Shown: one piece after another, positions 22,083 to 32,890 of the stretch | How the letters are laid out: every line of letters begins with the position of its first letter | How positions within the stretch are numbered: the stretch's first letter is position 1 | Source: Mastigamoeba balamuthi | Lineage: Eukaryota > Evosea > Mastigamoebida > Mastigamoebidae | Assembly (NCBI GenBank): GCA_902651635.1 | Contig: CACRSC010000024.1 | Coordinates: 288,072 to 348,949, forward strand | Direction of reading: 5' to 3' | DNA length: 60,878 nucleotides | Notes under the pieces: generated by a model | What the model was told of the DNA's origin: nothing | Database searches by the model: none | Seen by the model: only the letters and a program-made list of their open reading frames with translations | Position numbers and translations under genes: made by a program

Positions 22083-22509
22083 GCCTGCTCGGTTCCAGAG
22101 AACGGCATCCACCGTTGGGCATACGTTGCGTCAGAGTACGCAGAGCAGGTGCCACTTGAAGCAGAGTTGAGATGTTGAGAACAATTCCTCAACTGCGAAT
22201 CCCAAATTGCTGCAAATTCCCCATGCATAGACAGTTGTAGCAAAGCAACATACTCCCTCAGTGTTATGCGGGATGCGGTGGCCTGTGGGATCAGACAACT
22301 CTATTCGGGCAGGTTGGCCAGCTCGCAGATTTAAGTGACTCTGCTCAACTCTGCCACACTCGAATCAAGGGAGTAGCAGTGCCCGCCAGGCTGATATACG
22401 GTCGCTCTCGAGCGACAACAGAACAGGACCTGGTCCTGGCAGTGCCCGAAAACTGTTTGGGTTTGGCATTTGTGAACTGTGCATCGTGTTGCTGCGATGG
22501 CCCCAAGTG
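22083..22509. other. Convergent intergenic region
   Basis: It lies between the scramblase stop and the stop of the minus-strand RasGEF, so it holds both 3' ends. Lower GC than the genes. No ORF or RNA motif recognised. Confidence 0.4.
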
Positions 22510-24731
22510 TCACGTGTATGGCTCGAGCTTGTGTGAGCGGTCCATGGCCTGCTCGTCGCTGAACGTGGGCGACGCGGTGCTGAGGAGGTTCTGCACAGCC
22601 GCGTTGGCCACAAACGGGAACCTCTTGGACTGGAATCGCTCCATTCGCTGCAGAAGCGCTGCCACAGCCTCCACCTTCTTCCAGTTGACCAGGAAGGTCG
22701 ACGGTATGTAGTCCCGCGTCCCCTGCGCCGCCCGCAGCGTCAGCGACAGTCAATTGATTCTGCGTTGCTGCAGCGCACTTGGAGCGTGCAGACGAGGTCG
22801 CTGTGCAGGATGGCGAACGGGGGGAGGCACGGCAGCGGCGCGCTCTCCAGGTACACGCGCAGCTCGGCGTAGTTGTTGGCCCGTATCAGGGTCAGCGCCC
22901 GCAGCGCCTCCACGGTCTTGGCCTGCGTGTTGGATGCCCTCCCCCCGCGTTAGACGCCCCGCTGGCAAACTCGGTTGCGCGCGACCTTCCACGACTTGCT
23001 CAGCCGCCTGCGCGCACGGCGTCAGTACGCCCTGCCCGCTGTGTGGTGGCGGATGCTCACCGTATCGGTGTCGAGTGCAGCCCCGCGATGATCTCGACGA
23101 GGCCGTTGAAGTTTCCCAGTGCTCTGCACTCCTGTTGTTAAGTAAATTAGTACCAACTCAAATTCGGCGGGGCCACAACGGGGCACCTGCGCGACGCTGA
23201 TAAAGTATTTGATCAGCTTGGCACGCTCCTTTGGCGATTCGAGCTTGAGGATCTCGCCCACGACCCACCCGCTCATCTGCGTGTTCGGTATTTGTTGTCC
23301 GTCCGCCCAGTTCAGTTGATTTCGGGCCCCCGCGGGGCGCGCGCGGCCCTGAGCGCACCCGCGACGCGTTGTCGACCATCTCCGCGATCGCGGGGGCCCG
23401 CGAGCGCTGCTCGAGCGTCAGGAGCGGCGCCCCGACGACCTCGGCGGCGCTGACGCGGCCGAACACGTCAAACTCGGCGACTGCGAGCTGCCGCGCGAGC
23501 TCCTTGGCCCGCACGTCGCCCAGCCGCACGTGCTGCGGCCCCCTCGGCGTCCTCTGCTCGGGCGCAGCGCCGCTGGCCGGCCCCTGCTCCTCCGCGGCCG
23601 AGAGCGCGGCCGCGAGCTGCCGGGCGGCCCCGAAGACGCGCTCGCACGGGCACTTCTGCGCGGCGGCCGCGAGGTCCCAGAGCCTCGCGCGCGTCTGCTC
23701 GCTGCGGGCCATGTCGCAGGCCGCGTACCCGCGGGCCCACTCGGCGGCGAGGGCCACGGTGGCCTCCTGGGCCCCCGGGTCGCTGGCGGCGCCGCGGAAG
23801 CGCTGCGAGAGGAGGACCGCGAGGTCGTAGGGGCCGACGAGCGGGCGGTACGCGCGGAGCAGCGAGGCGCGGGCAGCGGGGTCGGCGCCCTCGCGGGTCA
23901 GGAGCCCCACGAGCCTGCGCAGGCGCGCGCCCAGCAGCGCGGAGCCCGCAGAGCGCAGGACAGAGTCGTCGGGGCCGTCAAAGTCGTCCGCGGGGCCGTC
24001 GAGGCTCAGCGACGGCGGCAGCCCCTCGGGCGAGACGCTCACGTCCTTGACGTGCGTCGAGGGGAACATCCCGCGCCTGCCCCCGCTCTCGCCCCACCAC
24101 CACGCCCTGCCGGCCGGCTGCCGCCCGGGGGCTGTGAGAGAGAGACAGAGAGAGCGAGGGAAGCGGGGGCGGGGAATCAATTGATTGTACCCTGTCAACG
24201 ATGAAGATCGTCTCGCCCAGCACCAGGTCGAGCTCCATCGGCGTCGTCGCCGCGAACGGGGTGTACACCACCGCCGTGCCCAGCGCGTCTGCCGGGGGGC
24301 CGTCAGCGGCCATCGGTTTTCATATTCGCGGCGGTCGAATTTCGCGTTGCAAAGCGAAAAATTTAACTTGTAGGCTCGATCGGGGAAGAGGGGCGTCCGG
24401 CCAGCGGGCTGTGGGAATGGGGAGGAGGGCAGCAGCGGACCCGAGGGCTCCACGCGGACGTAGTTGGCGGGGAACCAGCCGCAGACGTGGGGGCAGCGCT
24501 TGAGGCACCCCGTCCACCACCGCGAGGCCTGTGGGGGCTGAGGCTCAGATCCCGAACGTGGGGGGGCTGCGGGTGCCTGCTGGAGGGGGCTGGGAGGGCT
24601 GGGGGGCTCGGGGGGCTCGCCTGGGGGGCTGTGAGGACCACGTCGCCCTGCGCGAACGACAGCTCGCACTCGGCCGTGCACCGGAAGCTGTGCGTGGCCA
24701 CCACGGTCACGCTCCACGCCGCTGACGCCAT
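22510..24731 (-). CDS. SH3-SH3-RasGEF protein
   Basis: A guanine-nucleotide exchange factor predicted to activate a Ras-family GTPase. The start MASAAWSVTVVATHSF begins a first SH3 domain (AECELSFAQGDVV; RWWTGCL; GWFPANYV). A second SH3 follows (AVVYTPFAATTPMELDLVLGE; AWWWGESGGRRGMFPSTHV). A helical, RasGEF_N-like region comes next, then the CDC25 catalytic core: RAKELARQLAVAEFDVFGRV, ERSRAPAIAEMVDNASRV (as written LEQRSRAP), SGWVVGEILKLESPKERAKL, GNFNGLVEI, and TYIPSTFLVNWKKVEAV. The protein ends SHKLEPYT-stop at 22510. Introns interrupt both SH3 domains and the CDC25 core. An alternative in-frame start lies at 24773. The second SH3 retains the WW and Pro-binding residues, so partner recruitment through PxxP ligands is likely. 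Confidence 0.85.
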
Positions 24732-24969
24732 TTCTGCTCCCCGGTGGCCGCCGGGCGCAAACACAAACCCCAACGCGTTACTGAAAAACCGCAGATGCCG
24801 CCCGAGGAAAAAATATCGTCCGAGAGACGGGAATATCTCGGGTGCTTACACCCGAAAATAACGAAGCGGGGAGCGATCTCTCTTCAAGGTTCCGGGAGTT
24901 CACGGAATAGCCAGCCCCCCAGAGTCTCTTTTTGATAAAAAGTGTCCCAAAAGGCGAGATTTCCATGGA

Positions 24970-24989
24970 ATTCCATCCTAAGATGGAAT
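24970..24989. repeat. Short hairpin
   Basis: ATTCCATC and GATGGAAT form a perfect 8-bp stem around a 4-nt loop at the GC-to-AT transition, next to the EcoRI-like palindrome GGAATTCC. Its role is unknown and it could be chance. Confidence 0.35.
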
Positions 24990-25197
24990 AGTGTTTTAGT
25001 TATCAAGGAACTTAAGTTAACTCAAGGTAAAGAAGTCAAGTGACTCGAGTGTTTTCTCATCTTGCAACTCTGAGGTAAGTAGAAAACAAAAAAGATATCA
25101 GATAGATGAATCACACAATTGACACAGGGAATCAGGACTGTTAACTCTTCCATCCAAGCAATCCAGTCAAGGCAATCTCAGCAATTTCACAGCTGAG

Positions 25198-26168
25198 CAA
25201 TTTTAGGTCCCTCCCGAGAGATATTAGTGATCACTCACCCCCCAAAAGTGATCACTCAAATCTCACCTCCATGTCAGGAATTCATCTGCAGTGCATGTGC
25301 AAAAGGCCCCCATGTGTGATGGAGGACGCTCAAGTGCAGAGCAACACATGAGTATGTGTCGGTGCCTTTTGGCAGTCATGGCACTCTTTGTGAGGCCGGA
25401 ATGCGACCTGGGGACCATGGCACTGGCAGGGCAGCCCAAGTACCTGCTGTGCAGAAGTGGTGAGTTTGCACTCCACGTGACTGCTGTGCATGCCCTGCAC
25501 TGCAGGGACGTTAGCACTACAACATCATCATGCACGTGCTGCCCCGCTGACACCTTCCAGCCCCACAAGGGCACCACCTCGTGCCTTGCTTGACCCAGGG
25601 GCCTACAGCCCTGTGGGTGCCGCCTCGTGCTTGCTGTGTGCTGTGGGGACGTTCAACAATGCCCTGGATTGCCATTGTGTGCCCACTGCCCCGTGGAAAC
25701 CTTCCAGCCCAATAAGAGCGCCTTGTCCTGCTGTGCCTGCAATGGAAGGGACCCTTACAGCTCGGGTGGTGCCACCTCATGCACCCCATGCACTGTGGGC
25801 ACTGCACAGCCACTGATGGGCAGTGCATCATGTGAGGCCTGTGAGCTTGGTAGCTTGACCAAGGGCATGAGCAGCATGGACAGCTGCGTGCCCCATGGGG
25901 ATGTACAGTGACTGGGGCATGCCTGATTGCAGAGGTCATGCCCAGAGGGCTTGAACAACTATGCTGCATGTGCCTGGCAGCTACATGCCCAATGTGATGG
26001 CATCCGAGCGAGTCAGCACCAATGGGACCACAGCAACGAGTCAGGGGCATCTGGTGTGAGCTCTGTGAGTAGGAGAAATAGCAGATTCTCTGACTCATCC
26101 CCCTGATTTCAGTGATCACTCCAAGATATTAGTGATCAGTGATCACCCCGGGAGGGACCCAAATTTGG
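25198..26168. mobile_element. Non-autonomous DNA element with terminal inverted repeats
   Basis: The left end reads CAATTTTAGGTCCCTCCCG. The right end, read on the other strand, is CAAATTTGGGTCCCTCCCG, giving about 19 bp of imperfect TIR with a perfect GGTCCCTCCCG core. Both ends have subterminal copies of AGTGATCACT and GATATTAGTGATCA. The interior of about 970 bp encodes no transposase but carries Cys-rich coding fragments. A target-site duplication is not clear. The superfamily is unassigned; it resembles gene-capturing (Pack-type) elements. Confidence 0.65.
25290..25911 (+). pseudogene. Captured fragments of a Cys-rich (ephrin-receptor-like repeat) gene
   Basis: Several frames encode repeats of the form CxxCPxxTFQPxKGxxSCxxC. 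Examples are CCPADTFQPHKGTTSC, CAHCPVETFQPNKSALSC, and ATSCTPCTVGTAQPLMGSAS. These match the GCC2/GCC3 or ephrin-receptor-like repeat that is common in protist surface proteins. The repeats are spread over two frames and interrupted, so this is a decayed fragment inside the TIR element, not an intact gene. Confidence 0.6.
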
Positions 26169-26317
26169 TTGGGGTTCATGTGTTGCAGCTCTCATCTGTA
26201 TGTGCAACCCAATGCTTCAAAAGTTGGATAATCTTCATCATAGTTCACATTGACCTGATCAGTACAGTTAGTACGATTATCTGCAATAGTATCAGTGCTG
26301 TTGTGAAAAGTATCATG

Positions 26318-26630
26318 AGAGCATACATCAGCATTGCCATGGGCAACACCATGAGTACTTGCACTGGTGCTGTCATGGGTGCCGTCATAAGTACATGCAC
26401 CAGTGCTCCCATGGATGGGTGTCATTGTGAGCATGTGTGATAGTACTGTTATCATCATTGTTATAAGCGCATGCACCAGTGCTTCCGTGGGCATCAGTAT
26501 GAGTGTGTGCACCAGTGCTCCTGTGTGTGTTATCATAAGTGCATGTGCCCTAGAGCACTCCTGTAGGCATCATCATAAGCACGTGCACTGGCACTGTTAT
26601 GGGCATCGGCTTAAGCACCATTGTGACTAT
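26318..26630. repeat. 36-bp minisatellite, about 8-9 copies
   Basis: The unit is close to AAGTGCATGCACCAGTGCTC followed by CCGTGGGCATCATCAT. Several copies are exactly 36 bp. Because the period is a multiple of three, the minus strand stays open and encodes 12-residue repeats such as ILMPTEALVHAL. The array could be a decayed repeat protein or a non-coding satellite. It starts about 150 bp after the TIR element. Confidence 0.75.
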
Positions 26631-26649
26631 GTCCTTACCTGCTGGTGCA

Positions 26650-27930
26650 CCAATTAAGAAGTCATCCAGATTTACAGTATGCCCTCTGGATCAGTTTCGT
26701 CTTTGTAATTACCTCTTTCACCTGAAAGGACTATAAGGATCTTCAAGTCACTAATAGTATTTGTACTCTTGCTGTTGGTAGAACAAGGCTTGTATTATTC
26801 ACAGAAATGGTCTCAAGGCTAAAAACCTGCTGTCATTACATATACACCAATTTCTGAGATAGTTCAATGTCTGCTGCATTGCTTTAGATTTAAAGTACGT
26901 GTTCTTCAACCACTTCGGGGTGATTTTTGCAACATCCCAAATCAGGTATGCAGGGAAGTTGTTAAGAAAAAGCAAAGCAATACTGCCCATATTCTGCGAT
27001 AATTTCCCTAGATTTCTTGCAGAAGAACAATTAAGTGGCAATAAGATGCTATATTACCCTGTGTATCAAAATGCAGTTTTTCCACTGCATTTTGATACAC
27101 AAGTATTTAAAAATGCAAACAGGCAGGTTATTGATATCAGAATCACTTCACAATGATGAAATAATGAGATTATTTCTCTCTGATAACCCTGAAGTTGTAT
27201 GATAAGCATTGGATGCTGGCCCATAAACGTGAGTTAAAACATGAATTTAAAGTATGATCATGGGTTGAATGAAGTAAGGGAGAGAGTCTAACTATAATAT
27301 GTGTGGTTTGACCTGTTTCATGTTCTTGCTCAGTTTTAATGCAAATTATGAACCATGATCTGAAACAAGAGCAAGTTGCTTGCGCTGAAGAGTAATGCTT
27401 TTACATCTTATGCTCAGATAAGCTAGATGGAACTATGATGATGGATGACTGCAACATATTCATGAACATCTTCGTGCTGAAGATTTATGTCCAAAGATTA
27501 TGTGTAATAATCAAATGTATTTCATTCAATTGCTGGAATTCATTAGATAGCTGATGCTACATTTGAGGAAACAGATTTCCTGATGACTTTTATAACCGGA
27601 AAAGACTTGGAAACTAAAGACACATGGAATCCCAGATCCAGAAATCACATGTTCTTCATGGGGTAATCCCTGCACTTTCATTTACCTGTATTCACTTTTG
27701 GTATGGCTCCTTATGTGGCAATGCAAATCAGACAGTCGGGAATTCGTTCATTTAGATGTAATTACGTCGCAGTTTAACGCCAACATCGTTCCCCTCTTGA
27801 ACTCACGTGTTAACACTTGAATTGCCCTGGTGGGATGGGCCACCGTGAGAGGGAGTAACAAGCAAAGAGGACGTCTAGCAGTACGTGTTGTGGTTTGTAT
27901 GCGCTCGAGGAGAGTGGGGCACGATGGATG
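26650..27930. other. AT-rich intergenic island
   Basis: Clearly AT-rich compared with the surrounding genes. Two short ORFs (about 80 codons, one on each strand near 26.8-27.15 kb) show no recognised domain. Apart from the hairpin at 27060, I see nothing identifiable. The segment probably represents decayed mobile DNA plus the 3' flank of the Sel1-repeat gene. Confidence 0.45.
27060..27101. repeat. Perfect 18-bp stem hairpin
   Basis: TGTGTATCAAAATGCAGT (27060-27077) and its exact reverse complement (27084-27101) flank the 6-nt loop TTTTCC. A perfect stem of this length is unlikely by chance. It could be a small hairpin RNA precursor, a foldback element, or an element end. Confidence 0.75.
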
Positions 27931-30524
27931 TCAGCCCTGTGGCGGCGTCGGCGGCGGCGTCGACGCGCGGAACTTTGCCAGCAATGCGCGGGAGTTCTGG
28001 TGCTGCGCGACGGCCACTGCGCGTCGGAGCAGCCGCACAGCCTCGCGGGCGTCCTGGTCGGTGCCGACGCCTGCCGAGCAGAGCACAGCGAGGTTGTACA
28101 TGGCCTGCACGTCCTCCTGCGCGGCGCTGAGGGCGTAGAGCTGCACGGCCCGCGCGAGGTCGACGGGGACGCCCTGGCCACGCCGGTAGAGCACGCCCAG
28201 GTTGCACTGCGAGCTCGCGTGGCCCTTGGCGGCCGCGATGGCGTAGAGGCGCGCGGCGGCCTCGAAGTCCCGGGGCACGCCCTCGCCTCGCTCGTGGCTC
28301 ACAGCCAGGTTGAACAGCGCCTGTGAGTTGGGCGAAGTCACTTGGATGAGCCAGCAGGAGGAGCGCAAGACGTATGCAGAACGGGCAATTGTGCCTCGCC
28401 AATTTGGAATGTTGTGAAAAGAAAGAGGAACAAACTCGGATGGGGGAAGCGCATTGTGAGAGAAGGCAAACAGAGGGCACTGGGAGTGTCAACTGTTAGC
28501 GTTGCTTGGTTGTTTTCAGGCAACCCGCACGGGATAACCACGCATCGCTAAAATTCACTCATTCGCCCTTAATTGAAATTGCGAAGCGCATTCCAGCTGG
28601 AGACAAAGCGCTTGCGGGCCCGACGGTGTGCGTTGCTGAGGGAGCGAGGCGAGGGGGGTATCGCACCTGTAGGTTTCCCTGGTCGGCGGCGAGCTTGTAG
28701 AGCCCCGCGGCGACGCGCATGTCCTGGCGGACGCCGGCGCCCCTGTCGTAGCAGTACCCCAGGTTCAGCATCGCCCTCGCGTGGCCCTGCGCCGCCGCGA
28801 CGCGGTAGAGGCGCACGGCCTCGGCCTCGTCCTGGGGCCCCCCGCTCTCCCTGCTGCAGTCCGCGAGGTTCGTGACGCCGCCCGGGTGCCCCTGCGCGGC
28901 GCTGAGGGCGAACAGGCGGGTGCCCTCGCGCTTGTCCTCGGGCTCGCCCTTGCCGTTGTAGAGGCAGAAACCCAGGGCGCACTGCGCGCGCGGCGAGCCC
29001 CCGGCAACCCCGCGGCGTAGCGACGGTATCGCAGAGGCGTAGTCCCGCGAGACCTGCGAGTGAGCGAGCAGCAAACAAATGACATTATTAGGCACTTGAT
29101 TGCGGGAGTTGCCTCGAAGAACGAAGCAAAAATTCCGCTGCACAAAGACGCGAATACAGAGCCCAATAGTTCGGGGTTGCTGTTTGGGAGCTCTCCATAC
29201 AAAAGCGCAGATGGCTTTGAGGTAAATTGGGGATAAATCAAAATAAATTCCATCATCAGCCACGCGTGGCAGGCACTCACGTTGAGTTGCGTCTTGAGAG
29301 TGTGACCCCGTGGCTCGGGCGAAATCGCCCAGCAGACTCGAATGGGGGGAAATCAATTGAATCGAACGCATAGTGCGCGCTGGGCAGAAACGCGGGAGGT
29401 GTTGTGTGGGCCGCACGCACCTGGAACATCCAGTAGCCCTCGAGCCAGAGGGCCGTGGGCAGCCACGGGGCGCGCAGCTCCTCGGCCTCGCGGACGACGT
29501 CGCCGACGAGCTCGCGGCCCTCGCGGAGCCTCTGCGGCGGCAGCGACCGCAGCGCGTCGAGCGCCTCGTCGGCGGTCATGGCCAGCGCGCCCGGCAGCCC
29601 CGCGCAGGCCTGCGAGTGCGGCAGCGGGAAGAAGAGCGGGTGCGTGAGGCGGACGCTGTGGAGCAGCAGCAGCGCCGGGGGGCAGTCGCCCTCGCAGCGC
29701 AGCGCCTCGACGACCGCGGCCACCGCGGCCTCGACGTCGCCCTCGTCGAGCAGCCGCGTGCACTCGCGCACGGCCTCGCGGCACGCGGCCCCGGGGCCCA
29801 CGGCAGCGCGCGGGACGAGCGCCAGCGGCGTCGGGCGCTGCGCGAGGTCGACGCGGGGCGGCGCAGCCCCGGGGCCCCCGGGGTCGCTGGCGAGGACCTC
29901 GAACATCGCGTTGGGCTCCAGGACGACCTCGCCCGCAAGCCACGGCCACAGCGCGCCCAGGTCCGCTGCCAGGCACGTCTCGACGGCGTAGAGGGTCCCG
30001 CCCGTGCGCTGGCACCACGCCAGCAGCGGCGCCGGGTCGCGCAGGGCGCTCGCCAGCGACGGGCAGCAGACGACGGCGTCGTCGTCCGACGGGCGCGCCA
30101 CCGCCGCCCTGTAGTACGTCCCGCGCACGGCGGGCAGCTGGCGCAGGCCCCGCACGACGCCCGCCACGAAGGGCGCCCAGGCGAGCGCCACGTCATCGCT
30201 GGAGCGGAGCAGCGCGTTGGCCCGCGCGGCGCACGAGGGCTCCGAGACGTAGAGCGCGAGGGCGACGGCGGCGCCGGCGGGCAGCGCGCGAGACGGGGGC
30301 AGGGAGCGCAGGAGGAGGTCGCAGCGCGCGAGGCAGTCGGCGGGGACGACGGCGGCGAGCGCGGCTGACGTGGCGACGCCGGGAGACGGCGACGACTCGC
30401 AGGCGTCGCGGAGCACGCGATACGCCGAGGGGTCGAGGCCGCCGGGAGGAACCGAACGGTACCAGGGGCAGGGGTCGACCGCCCGCTCCAGGGCGAGCGC
30501 CGCTACCTGCGGAGCGCTTTTCAT
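27931..30524 (-). CDS. ADP-ribosyltransferase-like domain fused to Sel1 repeats
   Basis: The start MKSAPQVAALALERAV at 30524 leads to a domain with the layout of arginine-type mono-ADP-ribosyltransferases. In order: VVRGLRQLPAVRGTYYRAAV (first-motif Arg), VCCPSLASALRDPAPLLAWC (STS-like region), GGTLYAVETC, and LAGEVVLEPNAMFEVLA. The last block aligns with the ExE motif, but the first Glu is Ala (AGE) while the catalytic-position Glu is kept. After GYWMFQ|GTGCGTG, two further exons encode about six Sel1-like repeats, such as LGVLYRRGQGVPVDLARAV and LGYCYDRGAGVRQDM. The tail is Pro-rich and stops at 27931. Sel1 repeats mediate protein binding. The fusion predicts a targeted ADP-ribosylation factor, or a binding pseudoenzyme. 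Confidence 0.7.
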
Positions 30525-31307
30525 ATATTCGGGGAGATCGGACGATATAAATGCGCAGATACCGGGGCTGCGGAAATATCTACCGACCTGTATCTGCCTA
30601 CATGGTATACGACACCTCTGCGATCTCCGGGTTCCAGCATTCTCACGCAGCCCCCTTGGTGCACACTCAGGCAGGCGAGTCTCACTCCTCCTCCTTCCGT
30701 ATGCATGTCTGACTTTCCAGTCCGGAAAGCGGTCTTGACAACCCTGAACAAATACCCACTTACCCCACAAGTCCATAACTTAGAGGTGTGGACTGATTGA
30801 CAAGAGCTCGCTTTTCCGGCATGGTCTGCTCCAGGACTGTCCGCAGTGGAGTGCCTTGACATGGTGCATTGCCCTGCTTTTCAGTACAAGATGTGGTGCA
30901 GTAGCACGATACTGCCTTGAGAAGTTCTATGTGTGGCCAGAAGGGCATGATCTCGTCTGAGAGGGAGGGAATCACACCACTAAACACTTCGTTGGTCCGT
31001 GCGGAACTTACTAAGTGTTTAGTGGTGACTTAGTTGTGCTATAGCCCACCCAAAACCGTATTTCTACCAACTAGTTGGCGAGGTGCTCCGCGCCTGTCTT
31101 GTCAGTGGAAGAAAAGAAGATGTCCGGGACGATGGTCGTGTGACCCGGAAAAGCACCGGACACACGCAAACGACACAGACCCTCAGTTTTCGGCGAACGT
31201 ATCGCGAAAGAGAATCAGCCCGATACGAATATCTTGCTCAAATATCTCCAGGGCAGAATCAACAGAATCAACAGTTTCCGTTCGACGCAACGGCCGCCCC
31301 CACCGCC
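30525..31307. promoter_or_regulatory. Divergent intergenic region
   Basis: It lies between the ART/Sel1 gene (-) and the PAC2 gene (+), so both promoters should be here. A TATAAAT word occurs at 30546-30552 but points the wrong way and lies too close to the minus-strand start. A long inverted repeat lies at 30975-31027. Confidence 0.4.
30975..31027. repeat. 15-bp perfect inverted repeat
   Basis: CACCACTAAACACTT (30975-30989) and AAGTGTTTAGTGGTG (31013-31027) are exact reverse complements around a 23-nt loop. It lies about 280 bp upstream of the PAC2 gene. It could be a regulatory operator, a stem-loop RNA or a minimal foldback element. Confidence 0.65.
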
Positions 31308-32280
31308 ATGGAGATCCAGAGCCGCCCCGAGGCCGCCGAGGCCCCCGCCAGCTTCGCCCGGCGCCGCACGGTGCTGGAGCGCGAGCACGGCCGCGTGCGC
31401 CTGCGCGAGTTCGACGCGGCCGCCGCGTGCGACGGAGCCCCCGCCGTCGCCGGCTTCGCGGGCGCCTCGCTCGCCCCCGTCCTCACCGCGGGCTACCTCG
31501 CCGACAAGCTCGCCCTCCCCCTCGTCGCCGCCATCACGTGCCCCGCCTTCAGCTCCCGCTGCATCATCGGTGCGAATCTCTGCGAATCTAGATTCGCGAG
31601 CGGGGATTCCGGGATCTCGGGCTAGATTCGCGGGATTCCTGGATCTCGGCGTGATATCGGCGCTGATAAGTGGCGGATCTGGGCTATTAATAGAGGGCGG
31701 GGCGCCGGTGCCGTCGGCGCGGGTGTACGGCGACGCGCGCGCGGTGGTCGTCGCCTGCGACGTGCGCGTCGAGGGCGCCCCGGACATCGCGGCCTCGCTG
31801 GCCGACGCCGTGCTGGACTTTGCGACGCGCCACCGCTGCCCGCTGCTCGTCGTCGTCGAGGGCGACCCCAGCGCCACGTCACCGCCCCCCGCCGGCGCCG
31901 ACAGCGCGGAGCCCCGGCAGCTCGCGTACCTGACGAGCTCCGCGGCCTTTGCGTCGCTCATGGCGTCGCTGGGGCACCGCGCGCTGCGCCGCGGCGTCGT
32001 CAGCGGGCAGGCGGCGGCGGTGCTCGCGGAGGCGGCGCTGCGATGCGACGGGCCTGACGTGGCGTGCGTGCTGGCGCCGACGACGCCCGGGGTGCCCGAG
32101 GCGGGCAGCGCCGTCGCGGCCGTCAGGGCCGTCGGCGAGTACCTCCGGGCCACCACGGGCGCCGCCGTCGACACGGCAGAGCTCGAGCGCAAGGCGCGCA
32201 TGATCCGGGACAGCGTCGCGGGGATCATCTCCGAGTCGGAGAGCAGCGCGCGCCAGAACCACGCCATGATGTTCGCCTGA
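31308..32280 (+). CDS. PAC2-family protein (proteasome assembly chaperone-like)
   Basis: The start MEIQSRPEAAEAPASF is followed by PAVAGFAGASLAPVLTAGYL and LVAAITCPAFSSRCII. An intron (ATCG|GTGCGA at about 31570 to TTAATAG at about 31692) leads to EGGAPVPSARVYGDARAVVV. The C-terminal half has RGVVSGQAAAVLAEAALR, LAPTTPGVPEAGSAVAAVRA and VDTAELERKARMIRDSV. This order matches the PAC2 fold of archaeal, bacterial and PSMG2-type chaperones. The protein looks closer to the prokaryote-like, stand-alone PAC2 proteins than to PSMG2, but that is a judgement by eye. A role in proteasome assembly is family-based inference. Confidence 0.75.
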
Positions 32281-32390
32281 TAAACACGAGAGAGATATTT
32301 CGCCCAATATCGCAAAGTATCTAGATTCCACCCTCGGATCTAGATTTTCCACCACCCTTTTGCCTCCTCTCTGGGCGCGCGCCGCTTGCG

Positions 32391-32890
32391 ATGGGTGTGT
32401 TCTGCCCGCACTGCGGCAACCTGCTGCTGTCGGACTCGCAGGGGGGCACGCGGCTGTTCTGCCCGACGTGCCCGTACTACTTTGCTGTGCGCGAGCGCTT
32501 CTCGCACGCCGCGCAGATCAAGCTCAAGCAGGTCGACGCCATCTTCGGCGGCGAGGCCGCCTGGAAGAACGCCACCAAGACCAACCTCGGTGCGCCAGCG
32601 CCAGCGCCGCCCGCCGCCTTGCACAGCACAGCGCACACACAGACCACCACACCCCCAGATATTTCGCATCTGACAAATCGGGATATCTATCGGACAAATT
32701 GTTTGTACGGCGCGATGCGACACGGGGGCCCTCGCTCTCGGACGGCACGCACGACACAGTCAGCTGCGAGAAGTGCTCGCACGTGGGCGCGTACTTCCTG
32801 CAGATCCAGATCAGGTCAGCCGACGAGCCCACGACGACGTTCTACCGCTGCTGCAACTTCAAGTGCGGCTACCAGTGGCGCGACGGCTGA
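32391..32890 (+). CDS. POLR3K: RNA polymerase III subunit RPC11 (RPC10/POLR3K)
   Basis: A small zinc-ribbon subunit that supports transcript cleavage and termination by RNA polymerase III in the nucleus. The N-terminal ribbon reads FCPHCGN and LFCPTCPYYF. The linker has LKQVDAIFGGEAAWKN. A single intron (CTCG|GTGCGC at about 32591 to ACGACACAG at 32758) leads to the TFIIS-like ribbon: SCEKCSHVGAYFLQIQIRS, ADEPTTTFYRCC, and CGYQWRDG-stop. The acidic cleavage hairpin (SADEPTTTFY) is intact. The length of about 110 residues matches the family. It starts 111 bp after the PAC2 stop on the same strand. Confidence 0.95.

Noticed and set aside
26799-27156. Two opposing AT-rich ORFs of about 80 codons
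   Set aside because: They overlap on opposite strands, one runs through the perfect hairpin, and neither matches a family.
30546-30552. TATAAAT near the ART/Sel1 gene
   Set aside because: It reads on the plus strand and lies about 22 bp from the minus-strand start codon, so it cannot serve that gene as a TATA box.
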